Source of the DNA: Lysobacter_C viscosus
GTDB lineage: Bacteria; Pseudomonadota; Gammaproteobacteria; Xanthomonadales; Xanthomonadaceae
NCBI RefSeq assembly: GCF_046600715.1
Contig: NZ_JBJMAV010000011.1
Span: 5,864-69,863 of the forward strand
Reading direction: 5' to 3'
Length of the DNA stretch: 64,000 bases
A model generated the notes under the pieces. The model was not told the origin of the DNA. It did not search any database and saw only the letters and a list, made by a program, of their open reading frames with translations. Positions 40,262 to 48,825 of the stretch are shown here, piece by piece. Positions within the stretch are counted from its first letter, which is position 1. Each line of letters starts with the position of its first letter. The position numbers and the translations under genes were made by a program.

Positions 40262-42358
40262 TCAGTCGCCGGCGCCGGTCGCGGTCGCCAATTGCAATTT
40301 CGGATTGTCCCACCCGGGCCGCGGGGCGAAACGGTCCCCGTGGTGCGCTTGCAGCTGGGTGAGCTTCTGCAACAGCACCTCGACCCCGGTTTCGCGGATG
40401 TACTGGATGGGGCCGCCGCGGAACGGGGCGAAGCCGGTACCGAAGATCACTCCCGCGTCGAGCAGGTCCGCATCCTCGACCACGCCATCGTGGAGACAGG
40501 CCACGGCCTCGTTGAGCATGGGCAGGATCAGGCGGTCCTCCAGGTCCGACGGGGGCTGGTAGTCCTTCGGCAGCTCGGGCTTGACCGCCCTGCCGTCTTC
40601 CCACTTGTACAGGCCCTGGCCGTCCTTCTTGCCGCGCTTGCCGGCTTCCGCACCGCCCGCAAGTGCCTGCGGCAGCGCCAAGCCCAGGAACGGTGCCAGC
40701 TCCGCGCCTACCCCGGCCGCTACGTCGAGGCCTACGGTGTCGATCAGTTCAATGGGGCCCATCGGCATGCCGAAGCGAACCGCCGCCTTGTCGATCGCGA
40801 TGCCGGGAATCCCTTCCGAATAAGCGGTGGCGGCCTCGAGCATGTACGGGAACAGCACCCGGTTGACGAGGAAGCCGGGCGTGCCGGCGACCGGCACGGG
40901 CAGCTTGTCGATAGCCTTGCAGAAGGCCGCGAGCCGTTGCTCGGTGCCGGGGGCCATGGCGTCGTGGCGGATGATCTCCACCAGCGGCATCAACGCGACG
41001 GGGTTGAAGTAGTGCAGCCCGGCGAAGCGGGCCGGAAGGCGGACGTGTTCGCGCAGTTCGGCCAGCGGGATGGATGACGTGTTGGTGGAGAGCAACGCGT
41101 CGTCCTTCATCGCCGGCTCCACCTGCGCGTACAGGTCGCGCTTGGCCTGGGCCTGTTCGATGATCGCTTCGATCACCAGGTCGGCCCGGGCCGCGCCGTC
41201 GCCTGCCAGGTCGCCCTTGAGGCGGGCCGCCACCTGTGGGCGCTTGGCCTCGTCCTTCACCTTCTTCTCGAACAGTTCGCCCGCCCGCTGCAGGGCCTTG
41301 TCGATGAACCGCTGCTCGCGGTCGGCAAGGGTGACCTCGAAGCCCTTGTAGGCCGACCAGGCCGCGATGTCGCCACCCATCACACCGGCACCGATGACGT
41401 GGACGTGCGCGATGCCATGCTCGCCACTGCCCTGGCCCTTGAGCCGCTCCTGCAGGAAGAACACCCGGATCAGGTTGCGTGCGGTGGGGGTGGACGCCAG
41501 CCGCACGACCGCCTTGCGCTCGGCGGCCAGCCGGGACTGGATGCCGCCACCGGACCGCGACCAGCTGTTGATCAGGGCGTAAGGCGCGGGGTAGTGCTCC
41601 TTGCGCGCCTTGCGGGCGACCTGCTTGGCCAGCATCGGCGCCAACAGGCGACGGGCGGGAAGGGTATTGGTGGCCCAGCCCATGAAGCGCTGTTTGAACG
41701 GCCGCTGGGTTCCCTTCAGCGCGAGCTGCGCGGCGGACTCGACCAGCTGGTCGGCCGGCACGACCTTGTCGACCAGGCCATTGGCCCGGGCCGCCTTGGC
41801 GCCCAGGCTGCGGCCGGTCAGCATCATGTCGAAGGCCGCCGGCGCGCCGATGAGCCGCGGCAATCGCACGCTGCCGCCCCAGCCAGGGAAGATGCCCAGC
41901 TTCACCTCCGGCAGGCCGATGCGGGTGGACGCATCGTTGCTGGCGACGCGGTACCGGCAGGCCAGCGCCATTTCCGTGCCCCCCCCCATGCAGAAACCGT
42001 GGATCGCAGCGACGGTGGGGAAAGGCAGTTCGGCCAGTCGCTGGAAGACGTGCTGACCGCGGCGGATCGCGTCGTCCACCGTGCCCTTCCGGTCGAACGC
42101 CTGGAACTCCTTGATATCTGCGCCAGCGACGAAGCCCTTGGCCTTGGCCGAGCGCACCACCATCCCCGTGGGCGGGTCCAGTGCCAGCCGTTCCAGCAGA
42201 GCGTCCAGTTCGATCAGGACATCCTGCGAGAAGGTGTTGACCGACGCTTCGGCGCGATCGAACGAGAGCACCAGCACGCCGTCCGCGCGCAGGTCGGTGT
42301 GCCAGTGGCGGGCACGGAGCCCGTCGAAGGCGGGAAGCGCGTCGCGGGCTGCGGTCAT
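40262..42358 (-). CDS. fadJ: bifunctional enoyl-CoA hydratase / 3-hydroxyacyl-CoA dehydrogenase
   Basis: A 698-residue fatty-acid beta-oxidation alpha subunit. Residues about 20-220 are the crotonase domain with the oxyanion-hole region AKGFVAGADIKEF and AAIHGFCMGGGTEMALACRYR plus the catalytic-Glu segment GLPEVKLGIFPGWGG. The NAD-binding motif VIGAGVMGGDIAAW (about 322-335) opens the dehydrogenase, with STNTSSIPL and LHYFNPVALMPLVEII; two C-terminal dehydrogenase repeats end near ETGVEVLLQKL. Single-gene FadB/FadJ cannot be told apart for certain; no thiolase gene is adjacent. ATG at 42358. Confidence 0.92.
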   Translation of the reverse strand: MTAARDALPAFDGLRARHWHTDLRADGVLVLSFDRAEASVNTFSQDVLIELDALLERLALDPPTGMVVRSAKAKGFVAGADIKEFQAFDRKGTVDDAIRRGQHVFQRLAELPFPTVAAIHGFCMGGGTEMALACRYRVASNDASTRIGLPEVKLGIFPGWGGSVRLPRLIGAPAAFDMMLTGRSLGAKAARANGLVDKVVPADQLVESAAQLALKGTQRPFKQRFMGWATNTLPARRLLAPMLAKQVARKARKEHYPAPYALINSWSRSGGGIQSRLAAERKAVVRLASTPTARNLIRVFFLQERLKGQGSGEHGIAHVHVIGAGVMGGDIAAWSAYKGFEVTLADREQRFIDKALQRAGELFEKKVKDEAKRPQVAARLKGDLAGDGAARADLVIEAIIEQAQAKRDLYAQVEPAMKDDALLSTNTSSIPLAELREHVRLPARFAGLHYFNPVALMPLVEIIRHDAMAPGTEQRLAAFCKAIDKLPVPVAGTPGFLVNRVLFPYMLEAATAYSEGIPGIAIDKAAVRFGMPMGPIELIDTVGLDVAAGVGAELAPFLGLALPQALAGGAEAGKRGKKDGQGLYKWEDGRAVKPELPKDYQPPSDLEDRLILPMLNEAVACLHDGVVEDADLLDAGVIFGTGFAPFRGGPIQYIRETGVEVLLQKLTQLQAHHGDRFAPRPGWDNPKLQLATATGAGD

Positions 42359-42499
42359 CGCGGCACCATCCGTTCACGTATGGGGGGCCGCTATCATCCG
42401 GGCGTTGTTTCGGCGGCGTCAAATCGCGCCAACGCGGTAGTTCGCCCACGTTGCGCTCGGGCCGCCGCGTCCCCACCTGTCAGTCAATGCCTGCAGGGC

Positions 42500-42530
42500 G
42501 GAACTTTCCTCCTGTGGGGGTGTCATATCG
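42500..42530 (+). promoter_or_regulatory. probable ECF (RpoE-type) promoter of rpoE
   Basis: GGAACTT (42500-42506) is followed by 16 bases and then TCATA (42523-42527). The -35 matches the GAACTT element of E. coli sigma-E promoters exactly, and the spacer is the same length as in those promoters; the -10 fits loosely. Start of transcription would be about 30-35 bases before the rpoE ATG. Autoregulation is therefore likely. Confidence 0.6.
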
Positions 42531-42568
42531 TTCGGCCCATGCCGAGCAGACAGGAGTGCCGGCACGGC

Positions 42569-43186
42569 ATGGCCGAAAACAACGTTGCACAGGCATCCGC
42601 CGATGCGCTGGACCAGGAACTGGTCCGTCGCGTCCAGCGGGGCGACAGTACGGCCTTCGACACCCTGGTGCGCCGTTACCAGCATCGGGTGGTGGGGCTG
42701 ATCGGTCGCTACGTATCCGATTGGAGCGAGTGCCAGGACGTGGCCCAGGAGACGTTCATCCGCGCCTATCGCGCGATGGCCAGTTTCCGGGGGGATTCCC
42801 AGTTCTATACATGGTTGCACCGCATCGCAGTGAACACCGCCAAGAACCACCTCGTTGCACAGAACCGCCGCCCCCCGGCCTCGGACATCGATGCCGGCGA
42901 CGCCGAGCAGTTCGATGCCGGCATGCGCCTGCGTGACACCGACACCCCCGAACGCGAGTTGCTGCGGCAGGAAATCGAGCGCGCAGTGATGGAAACGGTG
43001 GAAGGCCTTGCCGGGGACCTGCGAACGGCCATCACCCTGCGCGAGGTCGAGGGTCTCAGTTACGAAGAAATCGCCGAACGCATGGGCTGCCCGATCGGTA
43101 CGGTCCGCTCGCGGATCTTCCGTGCGCGCGATGCGATCGATGTCCGGCTGCGTCCCTTGCTCGGGCCAGACCATGGCCCGCGCTGA
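42569..43186 (+). CDS. rpoE: envelope-stress ECF sigma factor
   Basis: A 205-residue sigma-70 group IV factor. Region 2 has FDTLVRRYQHRVVGLIGRYVSDWSECQDVAQETFIRAYRAMASFRGDSQFYTWLHRIAVN, split here across the promoter-melting helices, and region 4 has LREVEGLSYEEIAERMGCPIGTVRSRIFRARDAI for -35 recognition. The sequence is closest to RpoE/AlgU. It is followed by an RseA-like anti-sigma gene and mucD. ATG at 42569 has AGGAG at 42552-42556 (a long spacer); an in-frame ATG at 42539 would add ten residues. A GAACTT-type promoter upstream suggests self-activation. Confidence 0.95.
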   Translation: MAENNVAQASADALDQELVRRVQRGDSTAFDTLVRRYQHRVVGLIGRYVSDWSECQDVAQETFIRAYRAMASFRGDSQFYTWLHRIAVNTAKNHLVAQNRRPPASDIDAGDAEQFDAGMRLRDTDTPERELLRQEIERAVMETVEGLAGDLRTAITLREVEGLSYEEIAERMGCPIGTVRSRIFRARDAIDVRLRPLLGPDHGPR

Positions 43187-43267
43187 GCCGGGCTACTGCC
43201 GGGGCGGGCTGCGGTCGTTCGTGGCCTGCCCTGCCGCCCAGACCGAGCTGAAGTTCCAGGAGGCCTC

Positions 43268-44245
43268 GTGCCGATGACACCCGAGCATTCCAACGACGAC
43301 CGCGAAGACCTGTCCGCCCTGTTCGACGGCGAACTGGACGGTGATGCCGCACGCTTCGCTCTCAAACGCCTCGATCACGATGCCTCCTGGCGCGACTGCG
43401 TCGGCAGCTGGCAGTTGGCCGGTGACGTGCTGCGTGGACGCGCTGAGGCGGTGGTGGCCGGAGACTTCGCCGGGCGCGTGGGCGCTGCCGTGGCGGAGGC
43501 CGAGGAACGTGCAGGCGAGCAACAGGCCGGCGAAAGACAGGCCGGCGAAAGACAGGCCGGCGAAGCGTCCGGTGCGATGGCACGGCCCGCGGCAACGCCG
43601 GGCGTGCGTCGCCGGCAGCGTGCATGGATACCCTGCGCGGCGCTGGCGGCATCCGTAGCACTCGCTGCCTTCCTGGTGGCGCGACCGCTGGATGATCGTG
43701 CCAGCGGACGCACGGCGGACGTGCCGGTGCTGGCCGCAGACCCGGTTGGAGTGGACGTGCCGGGTCTACCCCCCCTGGCGACGGACGCAACGGAAGTTGC
43801 GCCGCGCGACGTGGCGCGCTTGGACGCCCCGCAGGCACTCGCCCGAGGGCCGCTGGTCCCGCCGTCGTCAAGCGACGCGCCGGCACCGACCTCTCGCCCG
43901 GTCCCTCGCACGCGGCCGGCCTACGCGGCGGTGCCGCCCGCGGACGTCGTGGCTGTCGCCGGCAGTGCAGGGATGCCGGTGTCCGGCCCGGCGCGGGTGG
44001 CCGAGCAGTCACCCGACCCCACCAGGGTCGATCCGTTCACCCCGCGGGCCAACGAGTTCGGCTCCCGGCCGTGGCCGCGCGCGGTGCTGCCCGACTACCG
44101 GGCAGGGAATGGCTTGACCGCCGGTTACGCCGCGCCGGCGACCGCGCCCTCGTTCTACCCCTTCGAGCCACCTCCCGCCGAGCCTGCGCCGCCGGCGGAC
44201 GCTGCCGGCGCGACCACGCCGCCGCCCCCGTCGCCGAGACCCTGA
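43268..44245 (+). CDS. rseA: RseA-like anti-sigma-E factor
   Basis: A 325-residue membrane protein. Residues 11-75 match the RseA N-terminal sigma-binding domain (EDLSALFDGELDGDAARFAL, DCVGSWQLAGDVLRG). A repeated QAGER linker (about 85-100) and a basic stretch precede a single membrane helix (about 120-138). The long periplasmic tail is Pro/Ala-rich and low in complexity, longer than in E. coli RseA (216 residues). It should hold RpoE at the membrane until regulated proteolysis. AGGAGG at 43258-43263 serves GTG 43268 or ATG 43274; the latter has the better spacing. Confidence 0.87.
   Translation: MPMTPEHSNDDREDLSALFDGELDGDAARFALKRLDHDASWRDCVGSWQLAGDVLRGRAEAVVAGDFAGRVGAAVAEAEERAGEQQAGERQAGERQAGEASGAMARPAATPGVRRRQRAWIPCAALAASVALAAFLVARPLDDRASGRTADVPVLAADPVGVDVPGLPPLATDATEVAPRDVARLDAPQALARGPLVPPSSSDAPAPTSRPVPRTRPAYAAVPPADVVAVAGSAGMPVSGPARVAEQSPDPTRVDPFTPRANEFGSRPWPRAVLPDYRAGNGLTAGYAAPATAPSFYPFEPPPAEPAPPADAAGATTPPPPSPRP
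43523..43564 (+). repeat. 15-base tandem repeat inside rseA
   Basis: The unit CAGGCCGGCGAAAGA occurs at 43523-43537 and 43538-43552, with a third partial copy at 43553-43564. It encodes QAGER repeats in the cytoplasmic linker between sigma-binding domain and membrane helix. Unit length is a multiple of three, so copy-number change keeps the frame. Confidence 0.9.
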
Positions 44246-44291
44246 CGTCCCCGGCACGCAGGCATTGGCAGGATGACCCGTTCCACCTCCG

Positions 44292-44311
44292 CCCCGGCTG
44301 GCAAGCCGGGG
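44292..44311 (+). other. hairpin in the rseA-mucD intergenic leader
   Basis: CCCCGGCT (44292-44299) pairs perfectly with AGCCGGGG (44304-44311) around GGCA. No T-run follows, so it is not a standard terminator; it may stabilise or pause the mRNA upstream of mucD. Confidence 0.4.
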
Positions 44312-44353
44312 TGCGTTGCACGATTCGATACCCAAGTCCCAGAGGCCGATTCA

Positions 44354-45862
44354 ATGAACCGACCGTTTCGTACGCTTGCCCTGATGGGCCTCCTCGTGGC
44401 CGCGATCCCGGTGGCCTGCACCGCGCAGGCGCCCGCCGACGCACGCGCCAGCCAGGGCACCGAGAAGCCCATCGCACCCCCGCCGTCGGCGCAGCCTTCG
44501 CGCCCGCTGGTGACCGGCCTGCCCGACTTCACTTCACTGGTGGAGCGGGTGGGGCCGGCGGTGGTCAACGTCAGCGCGCAGATCGCCCCGCGCACCGCGC
44601 GCGGCGGCGGGCCGGGGCAGGAGGAGATCCCCGAGATCTTCCGCCGCTTCTTCGGACCCGGGACGCCGTTCCCGGAAGCGCCGCAGGGCCGAGGTGGCGT
44701 GTCCCAGGGCACGGGCTTCCTGATTTCCGATGACGGTTACCTGCTGACCAACCACCATGTCGTCAACGGGGCCGAAACCGTGCAGGTGAGCCTGTCGGAT
44801 CGTCGCGAGTTCACCGCCGAGGTGGTCGGGAGCGACGAGGAGTCCGATGTCGCCCTGCTCAAGATCGATGCCGCCGGCCTTCCGTTCCTGCGCCTGGCAG
44901 ACGCCACGCGGACGCAAGCCGGACAGTGGGTGATTGCCATCGGCTCGCCGTTCGGGCTGCAGCACTCGGTCACCGCCGGGATCGTGAGCGCGGTGGGCCG
45001 CAACAACCCCTACGCAGGCCAGCAGTACGTGCCTTTCATCCAGACCGACGTGGCGATCAACCGCGGCAATTCGGGTGGCCCGCTGCTGAACACCAGCGGT
45101 GAAGTGGTCGGAATCAACTCCCAGATCTTCTCCAACTCGGGCGGCTACATGGGCGTCAGCTTCGCCATCCCGATCGACGTCGCCATGAACGCAGCCGAGC
45201 AGTTGCGCGACACCGGGCGGGTCAGCCGCGGCCTGCTGGGCGTCAACGTGCAGCCGATCACCACCGAAGCCGCCAAGGCCCTTGGCCTGGCCGTCGCGGA
45301 AGGGGCACTCGTGGCCGGCGTCGAGCCGGGCAGTGCCGCCGACAAGGCCGGGATCGAACGCATGGACGTGATCACCGCCGTGGACGGCCGCAAGGTCAGC
45401 GTCTCCAGCGACCTGCCGCCGCTGATCGGGCTGAAGGCGCCGGGCGATCGCGTGGAAGTGACGCTGCTGCGCAGCGGCCGCGAGATGCAGGTCGACGTGG
45501 TGCTGGGCGAGCTGGGTGGTGCGGTGGCGGCGGCGGGCAATGGCCGCGCCCCGGCGCGCGAAAGCGCTCCGCAACCGGCCAATGCGATAGGTGTCATCCC
45601 GCAGGACCTGGATGCCGCGCAGCGCAGGCAACTGGGGCTGCAGGCGGGCGAGGGCGTACGGATCGTGTCCGTGCAGCCCGGCCCCGCGCAGAGGGCCGGC
45701 CTCCAGGCCGGGGACGTGGTGCTATCTGTGGGCCGAACCGCAGTGTCCAACGCAGCCGACCTCAACCGCCGCCTGGCGGACCTGGAGCCGGGCGAGACCG
45801 TGATGCTGCTGGTTCGCAGGGGCGAGGGCACCCAGTACGTCGCGGTGACCACCGGCGGCTGA
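44354..45862 (+). CDS. mucD: Do-family periplasmic serine protease (DegP/MucD)
   Basis: A 502-residue envelope protease/chaperone. A signal peptide (about residues 1-25, ending ACTAQA) is followed by the trypsin-like domain with the catalytic triad His135 (LTNHHVV), Asp165 (SDVALLKI) and Ser240 (GNSGGPL). PDZ1 starts at GLLGVNVQPI (about 295) and PDZ2 near IGVIPQDLD (about 410). It degrades misfolded proteins and, in Pseudomonas, restrains the RpoE-type response. ATG at 44354. A hairpin lies in its leader at 44292-44311. Third gene of the rpoE-rseA-mucD locus. Confidence 0.95.
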   Translation: MNRPFRTLALMGLLVAAIPVACTAQAPADARASQGTEKPIAPPPSAQPSRPLVTGLPDFTSLVERVGPAVVNVSAQIAPRTARGGGPGQEEIPEIFRRFFGPGTPFPEAPQGRGGVSQGTGFLISDDGYLLTNHHVVNGAETVQVSLSDRREFTAEVVGSDEESDVALLKIDAAGLPFLRLADATRTQAGQWVIAIGSPFGLQHSVTAGIVSAVGRNNPYAGQQYVPFIQTDVAINRGNSGGPLLNTSGEVVGINSQIFSNSGGYMGVSFAIPIDVAMNAAEQLRDTGRVSRGLLGVNVQPITTEAAKALGLAVAEGALVAGVEPGSAADKAGIERMDVITAVDGRKVSVSSDLPPLIGLKAPGDRVEVTLLRSGREMQVDVVLGELGGAVAAAGNGRAPARESAPQPANAIGVIPQDLDAAQRRQLGLQAGEGVRIVSVQPGPAQRAGLQAGDVVLSVGRTAVSNAADLNRRLADLEPGETVMLLVRRGEGTQYVAVTTGG

Positions 45863-45912
45863 ACCTGCCGGGGCGGCACGCGTTCCGCCGGACCGGGCGG
45901 GGGCGTGCCGTG

Positions 45913-45921
45913 TGCGATAAT
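45913..45921 (+). promoter_or_regulatory. candidate extended -10 promoter for lepA
   Basis: TGC-GATAAT (45913-45921) fits an extended -10 element; no good -35 box is found 17 bases upstream. It would give a leader of about 55 bases before lepA at 45983. Confidence 0.4.
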
Positions 45922-45982
45922 CGCGCGTTGATTTTCTCTGGCCCATTCCTTTCTGGCCCAATGGGCCCGGTCGCGTCCCCGC

Positions 45983-47776
45983 ATGCAGCAGATCCGCAAC
46001 TTTTCCATCATCGCCCACGTCGACCACGGCAAGTCGACCCTGGCCGATCGCATCATCCACCTGTGCGGCGGCCTGACCGCCCGCGAGATGGAGGCGCAGG
46101 TCCTGGACTCCAATCCGATCGAGCGCGAGCGCGGCATCACCATCAAGTCCCAGTCGGTGTCGCTGCCCTACACCGCGCGCAACGGGCAGACCTATTTCCT
46201 CAACTTCATCGACACCCCCGGCCACGTCGACTTCAGCTACGAGGTCAGCCGGTCGCTGGCCGCATGCGAGGGCGCGCTTCTGGTCGTGGACGCCGCGCAG
46301 GGCGTGGAGGCGCAGTCTGTCGCCAACTGCTACACCGCGGTGGAGCAGGGCCTGGAAGTGGTGCCGGTGCTCAACAAGATCGACCTGCCGACCGCCGACA
46401 TCGAGCGCGCCAAGGCCGAGATCGAGGCCGTCATCGGCATCGACGCGTCCGACGCGGTGGCGGTCAGCGCCAAGACAGGCCTGAACGTGGAAGACGTGCT
46501 CGAGGCAATCGTCACCCGCATCCCGCCGCCGCGGCCGCGCGACACCGACAAGCTGCAGGCGCTGATCATCGACTCGTGGTTCGACAACTACCTGGGCGTG
46601 GTGATGCTGGTGCGCATCATGCAGGGCGAGATCAAGCCCGGCGACAAGCTCAAGGTGATGTCCACCGGGCGCACCCACCAGGCCGACAACGTCGGCGTGT
46701 TCACCCCCAAGCGCAAGGAGTTGCAGCGGCTGGGGCCGGGCGAGGTGGGCTGGGTCAACGCAAGCATCAAGGATGTCCACGGCGCGCCGGTCGGCGACAC
46801 CCTGACCCTGGCCGCCGACCCCGCCGACAAGCCCCTGCCGGGCTTCCAGGAGATGCAGCCGCGCGTCTTCGCCGGCCTGTTCCCGGTCGACGCCGAGGAC
46901 TACCCGGACCTGCGCGAGGCGCTGGAGAAGTTGCGGCTCAACGATGCAGCGATGCGATTCGAGCCCGAGTCTTCCGAGGCCATGGGCTTTGGCTTCCGTT
47001 GCGGCTTCCTGGGCATGCTGCACATGGAAATCGTGCAGGAGCGCCTGGAGCGCGAGTACGACCTCAACCTGATCTCGACCGCGCCGACGGTGGTCTACGA
47101 AGTGCTGAAGACCGACGGCACGATCGTGGCGATGGACAATCCGGCCAAGTTGCCGCCGGTGAACCACGTCGAGGAGGTCCGCGAGCCCATCATCCGCGCC
47201 AACATCCTCACGCCCCCCGACTACGTCGGCAACGTCATCACCCTGTGCGAGGAGAAGCGCGGCAGCCAGATCGGCATCACGTACCTGGGCAGCCAGGTGC
47301 AGATCAGCTACGAACTGCCGATGGCCGAGGTCGTGCTGGACTTCTTCGACCGCCTCAAGTCCGTCAGCCGCGGCTATGCCTCGCTGGACTACCAGTTCCT
47401 GCGTTTCCAGGCGGGTCCGTTCGTGCGGGTGGACACGCTCATCAACGGCGACAAGGTGGATGCGCTGAGCATCATTACCCACCGCAGCCACGCCGACCGG
47501 CGCGGTCGCGACCTGTGCGAGAAGATGAAGGAGCTGATCCCGCGACAGATGTTCGACGTTGCCATCCAGGCTGCGATCGGCTCGCAGGTCATCGCCCGCA
47601 GCACGGTCAAGGCGATGCGCAAGAACGTGTTGGCCAAATGCTACGGTGGCGACATCAGCCGCAAGAAGAAGCTGCTGGAAAAGCAGAAGGCCGGCAAGAA
47701 GCGGATGAAGCAGGTGGGCAGCGTGGAAATCCCCCAGGAAGCATTCCTCGCAGTGCTCAATGTGGATAACAAATAG
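45983..47776 (+). CDS. lepA: elongation factor 4 (LepA)
   Basis: A 597-residue ribosomal GTPase of full length. G1 is IAHVDHGKSTLADRI (residues 11-25), G2/G3 are RGITIKSQ and DTPGHVDFSYEV, and G4 is NKIDLPTAD. The C-terminal EF4-specific domain (DVAIQAAIGSQVIARSTVKAMRKNVLAKCYGGDISRKKKLL, in two parts) is diagnostic. It works on stalled ribosomes or during 30S assembly. lepA-lepB order is conserved. The other long frame over the same stretch is a shadow. Confidence 0.98.
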   Translation: MQQIRNFSIIAHVDHGKSTLADRIIHLCGGLTAREMEAQVLDSNPIERERGITIKSQSVSLPYTARNGQTYFLNFIDTPGHVDFSYEVSRSLAACEGALLVVDAAQGVEAQSVANCYTAVEQGLEVVPVLNKIDLPTADIERAKAEIEAVIGIDASDAVAVSAKTGLNVEDVLEAIVTRIPPPRPRDTDKLQALIIDSWFDNYLGVVMLVRIMQGEIKPGDKLKVMSTGRTHQADNVGVFTPKRKELQRLGPGEVGWVNASIKDVHGAPVGDTLTLAADPADKPLPGFQEMQPRVFAGLFPVDAEDYPDLREALEKLRLNDAAMRFEPESSEAMGFGFRCGFLGMLHMEIVQERLEREYDLNLISTAPTVVYEVLKTDGTIVAMDNPAKLPPVNHVEEVREPIIRANILTPPDYVGNVITLCEEKRGSQIGITYLGSQVQISYELPMAEVVLDFFDRLKSVSRGYASLDYQFLRFQAGPFVRVDTLINGDKVDALSIITHRSHADRRGRDLCEKMKELIPRQMFDVAIQAAIGSQVIARSTVKAMRKNVLAKCYGGDISRKKKLLEKQKAGKKRMKQVGSVEIPQEAFLAVLNVDNK

Positions 47777-47783
47777 TCGACCA

Positions 47784-47827
47784 GTGCCGCGGCACCGGGG
47801 TGGACGTGCGATGCAGCCAATTGGCTG
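47784..47827. promoter_or_regulatory. two perfect palindromes in the lepA-lepB spacer
   Basis: GTGCCGCGGCAC (47784-47795) and CAGCCAATTGGCTG (47814-47827) are both perfect palindromes, 18 bases apart, in a 200-base gap with no gene. They could be operators for lepB expression, or parts of an unrecognised repeat. Neither is followed by a T-run. Confidence 0.3.
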
Positions 47828-47976
47828 TACCGGGTCCAATCCCTCGCGGCGACCGGGGGTGGGCATGACCTGCAGCACGTCCCGTACTGCGTCGGTAGCG
47901 GAATACTCCAGCCGAGCCACCCTGTTACCTGACCCTGGCAACTCCCTGCCGCTCCACCGGACCCAAAGGACCCCCG

Positions 47977-48762
47977 ATGCGCTGGTTTGAAATCGCCCTG
48001 GTGGTGCTCACCTTCGCCACCGGCATCATCTGGTTGCTTGACGCCCTGTTTTTCGCCAAGCGCCGTGCGGCCGGCGCCAGCCTGCTGGACGACGGTACCG
48101 ACCCGGTCCTCGTCGACTACTCCAAGGCGTTCTTCCCCGTGCTGCTGGTGGTACTGCTGCTGCGCAGCTTCATCGCCGAGCCGTTCCGCATCCCCTCCAA
48201 TTCGATGATGCCGACGCTGTTGACGGGTGACTTCATCCTCGTCAACAAGTTCACCTACGGCCTGCGATTGCCCATCACCAACCGCAAGTTCGTCACGCTT
48301 GGCGAGCCGGCACGCGGAGACGTGGTGGTATTCCGCCCGCCGCATCATCCGGACCAGGACTGGATCAAGCGGGTGATGGGACTGCCGGGTGACCGCATCG
48401 CCTACCGCGACAATACCGTCTTCGTGAACGGCGAACCGTTGGCCTACGAGAGCGTGGGCGTATATTCGGGCACCGGGAACGGCACCGAAATGACAGGCGC
48501 GGAAGAGCTGCGCGAGCAGCTGGCTGGCCGGTCGCATACGGTTCTGGAGCGGACCAACCTGCCATTCATGGACCAGGGCGAGGGCGAGTGGGTGGTGCCT
48601 GCCGGCCACTATTTCGTGATGGGCGACAATCGTGATAATAGCGAGGACAGCCGATACTGGGGCTTCCTCCCGGAGTCCAACCTCAGGGGCAAGGCGTTCC
48701 TGATCTGGATGCACTTCGACGGGGGGTTCGAGTTCTCGCGGGTGGGCAGCAGCATCCCGTGA
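47977..48762 (+). CDS. lepB: signal peptidase I
   Basis: A 261-residue inner-membrane protease that removes signal peptides. Two N-terminal membrane segments (about residues 4-24 and 52-66) anchor it. The catalytic Ser76 lies in RIPSNSMMPTL and Lys131 in WIKRVMGLPGD; the box-E motif is FVMGDNRDNSEDSRYWGF. ATG at 47977 with AAAGGA upstream. Follows lepA as in E. coli and precedes DUF4845-rnc-era-recO. Confidence 0.97.
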   Translation: MRWFEIALVVLTFATGIIWLLDALFFAKRRAAGASLLDDGTDPVLVDYSKAFFPVLLVVLLLRSFIAEPFRIPSNSMMPTLLTGDFILVNKFTYGLRLPITNRKFVTLGEPARGDVVVFRPPHHPDQDWIKRVMGLPGDRIAYRDNTVFVNGEPLAYESVGVYSGTGNGTEMTGAEELREQLAGRSHTVLERTNLPFMDQGEGEWVVPAGHYFVMGDNRDNSEDSRYWGFLPESNLRGKAFLIWMHFDGGFEFSRVGSSIP

Positions 48763-48825
48763 GGCAGGCAATCCGGTAATACCCACGCCGCGGGGCAGGC
48801 GGCGCACAGCCAAGGGGAAACTCGT

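Noticed and set aside
43523..43564. Tandem repeat as a possible CRISPR-like array
   Set aside because: Units are contiguous, only 15 bases, in frame inside rseA, and there are no spacers or cas genes.
45722..47941. Long minus-strand and +1-frame open frames over lepA
   Set aside because: His/Arg/Gly-rich composition and complete overlap with the conserved lepA gene mark them as shadows.
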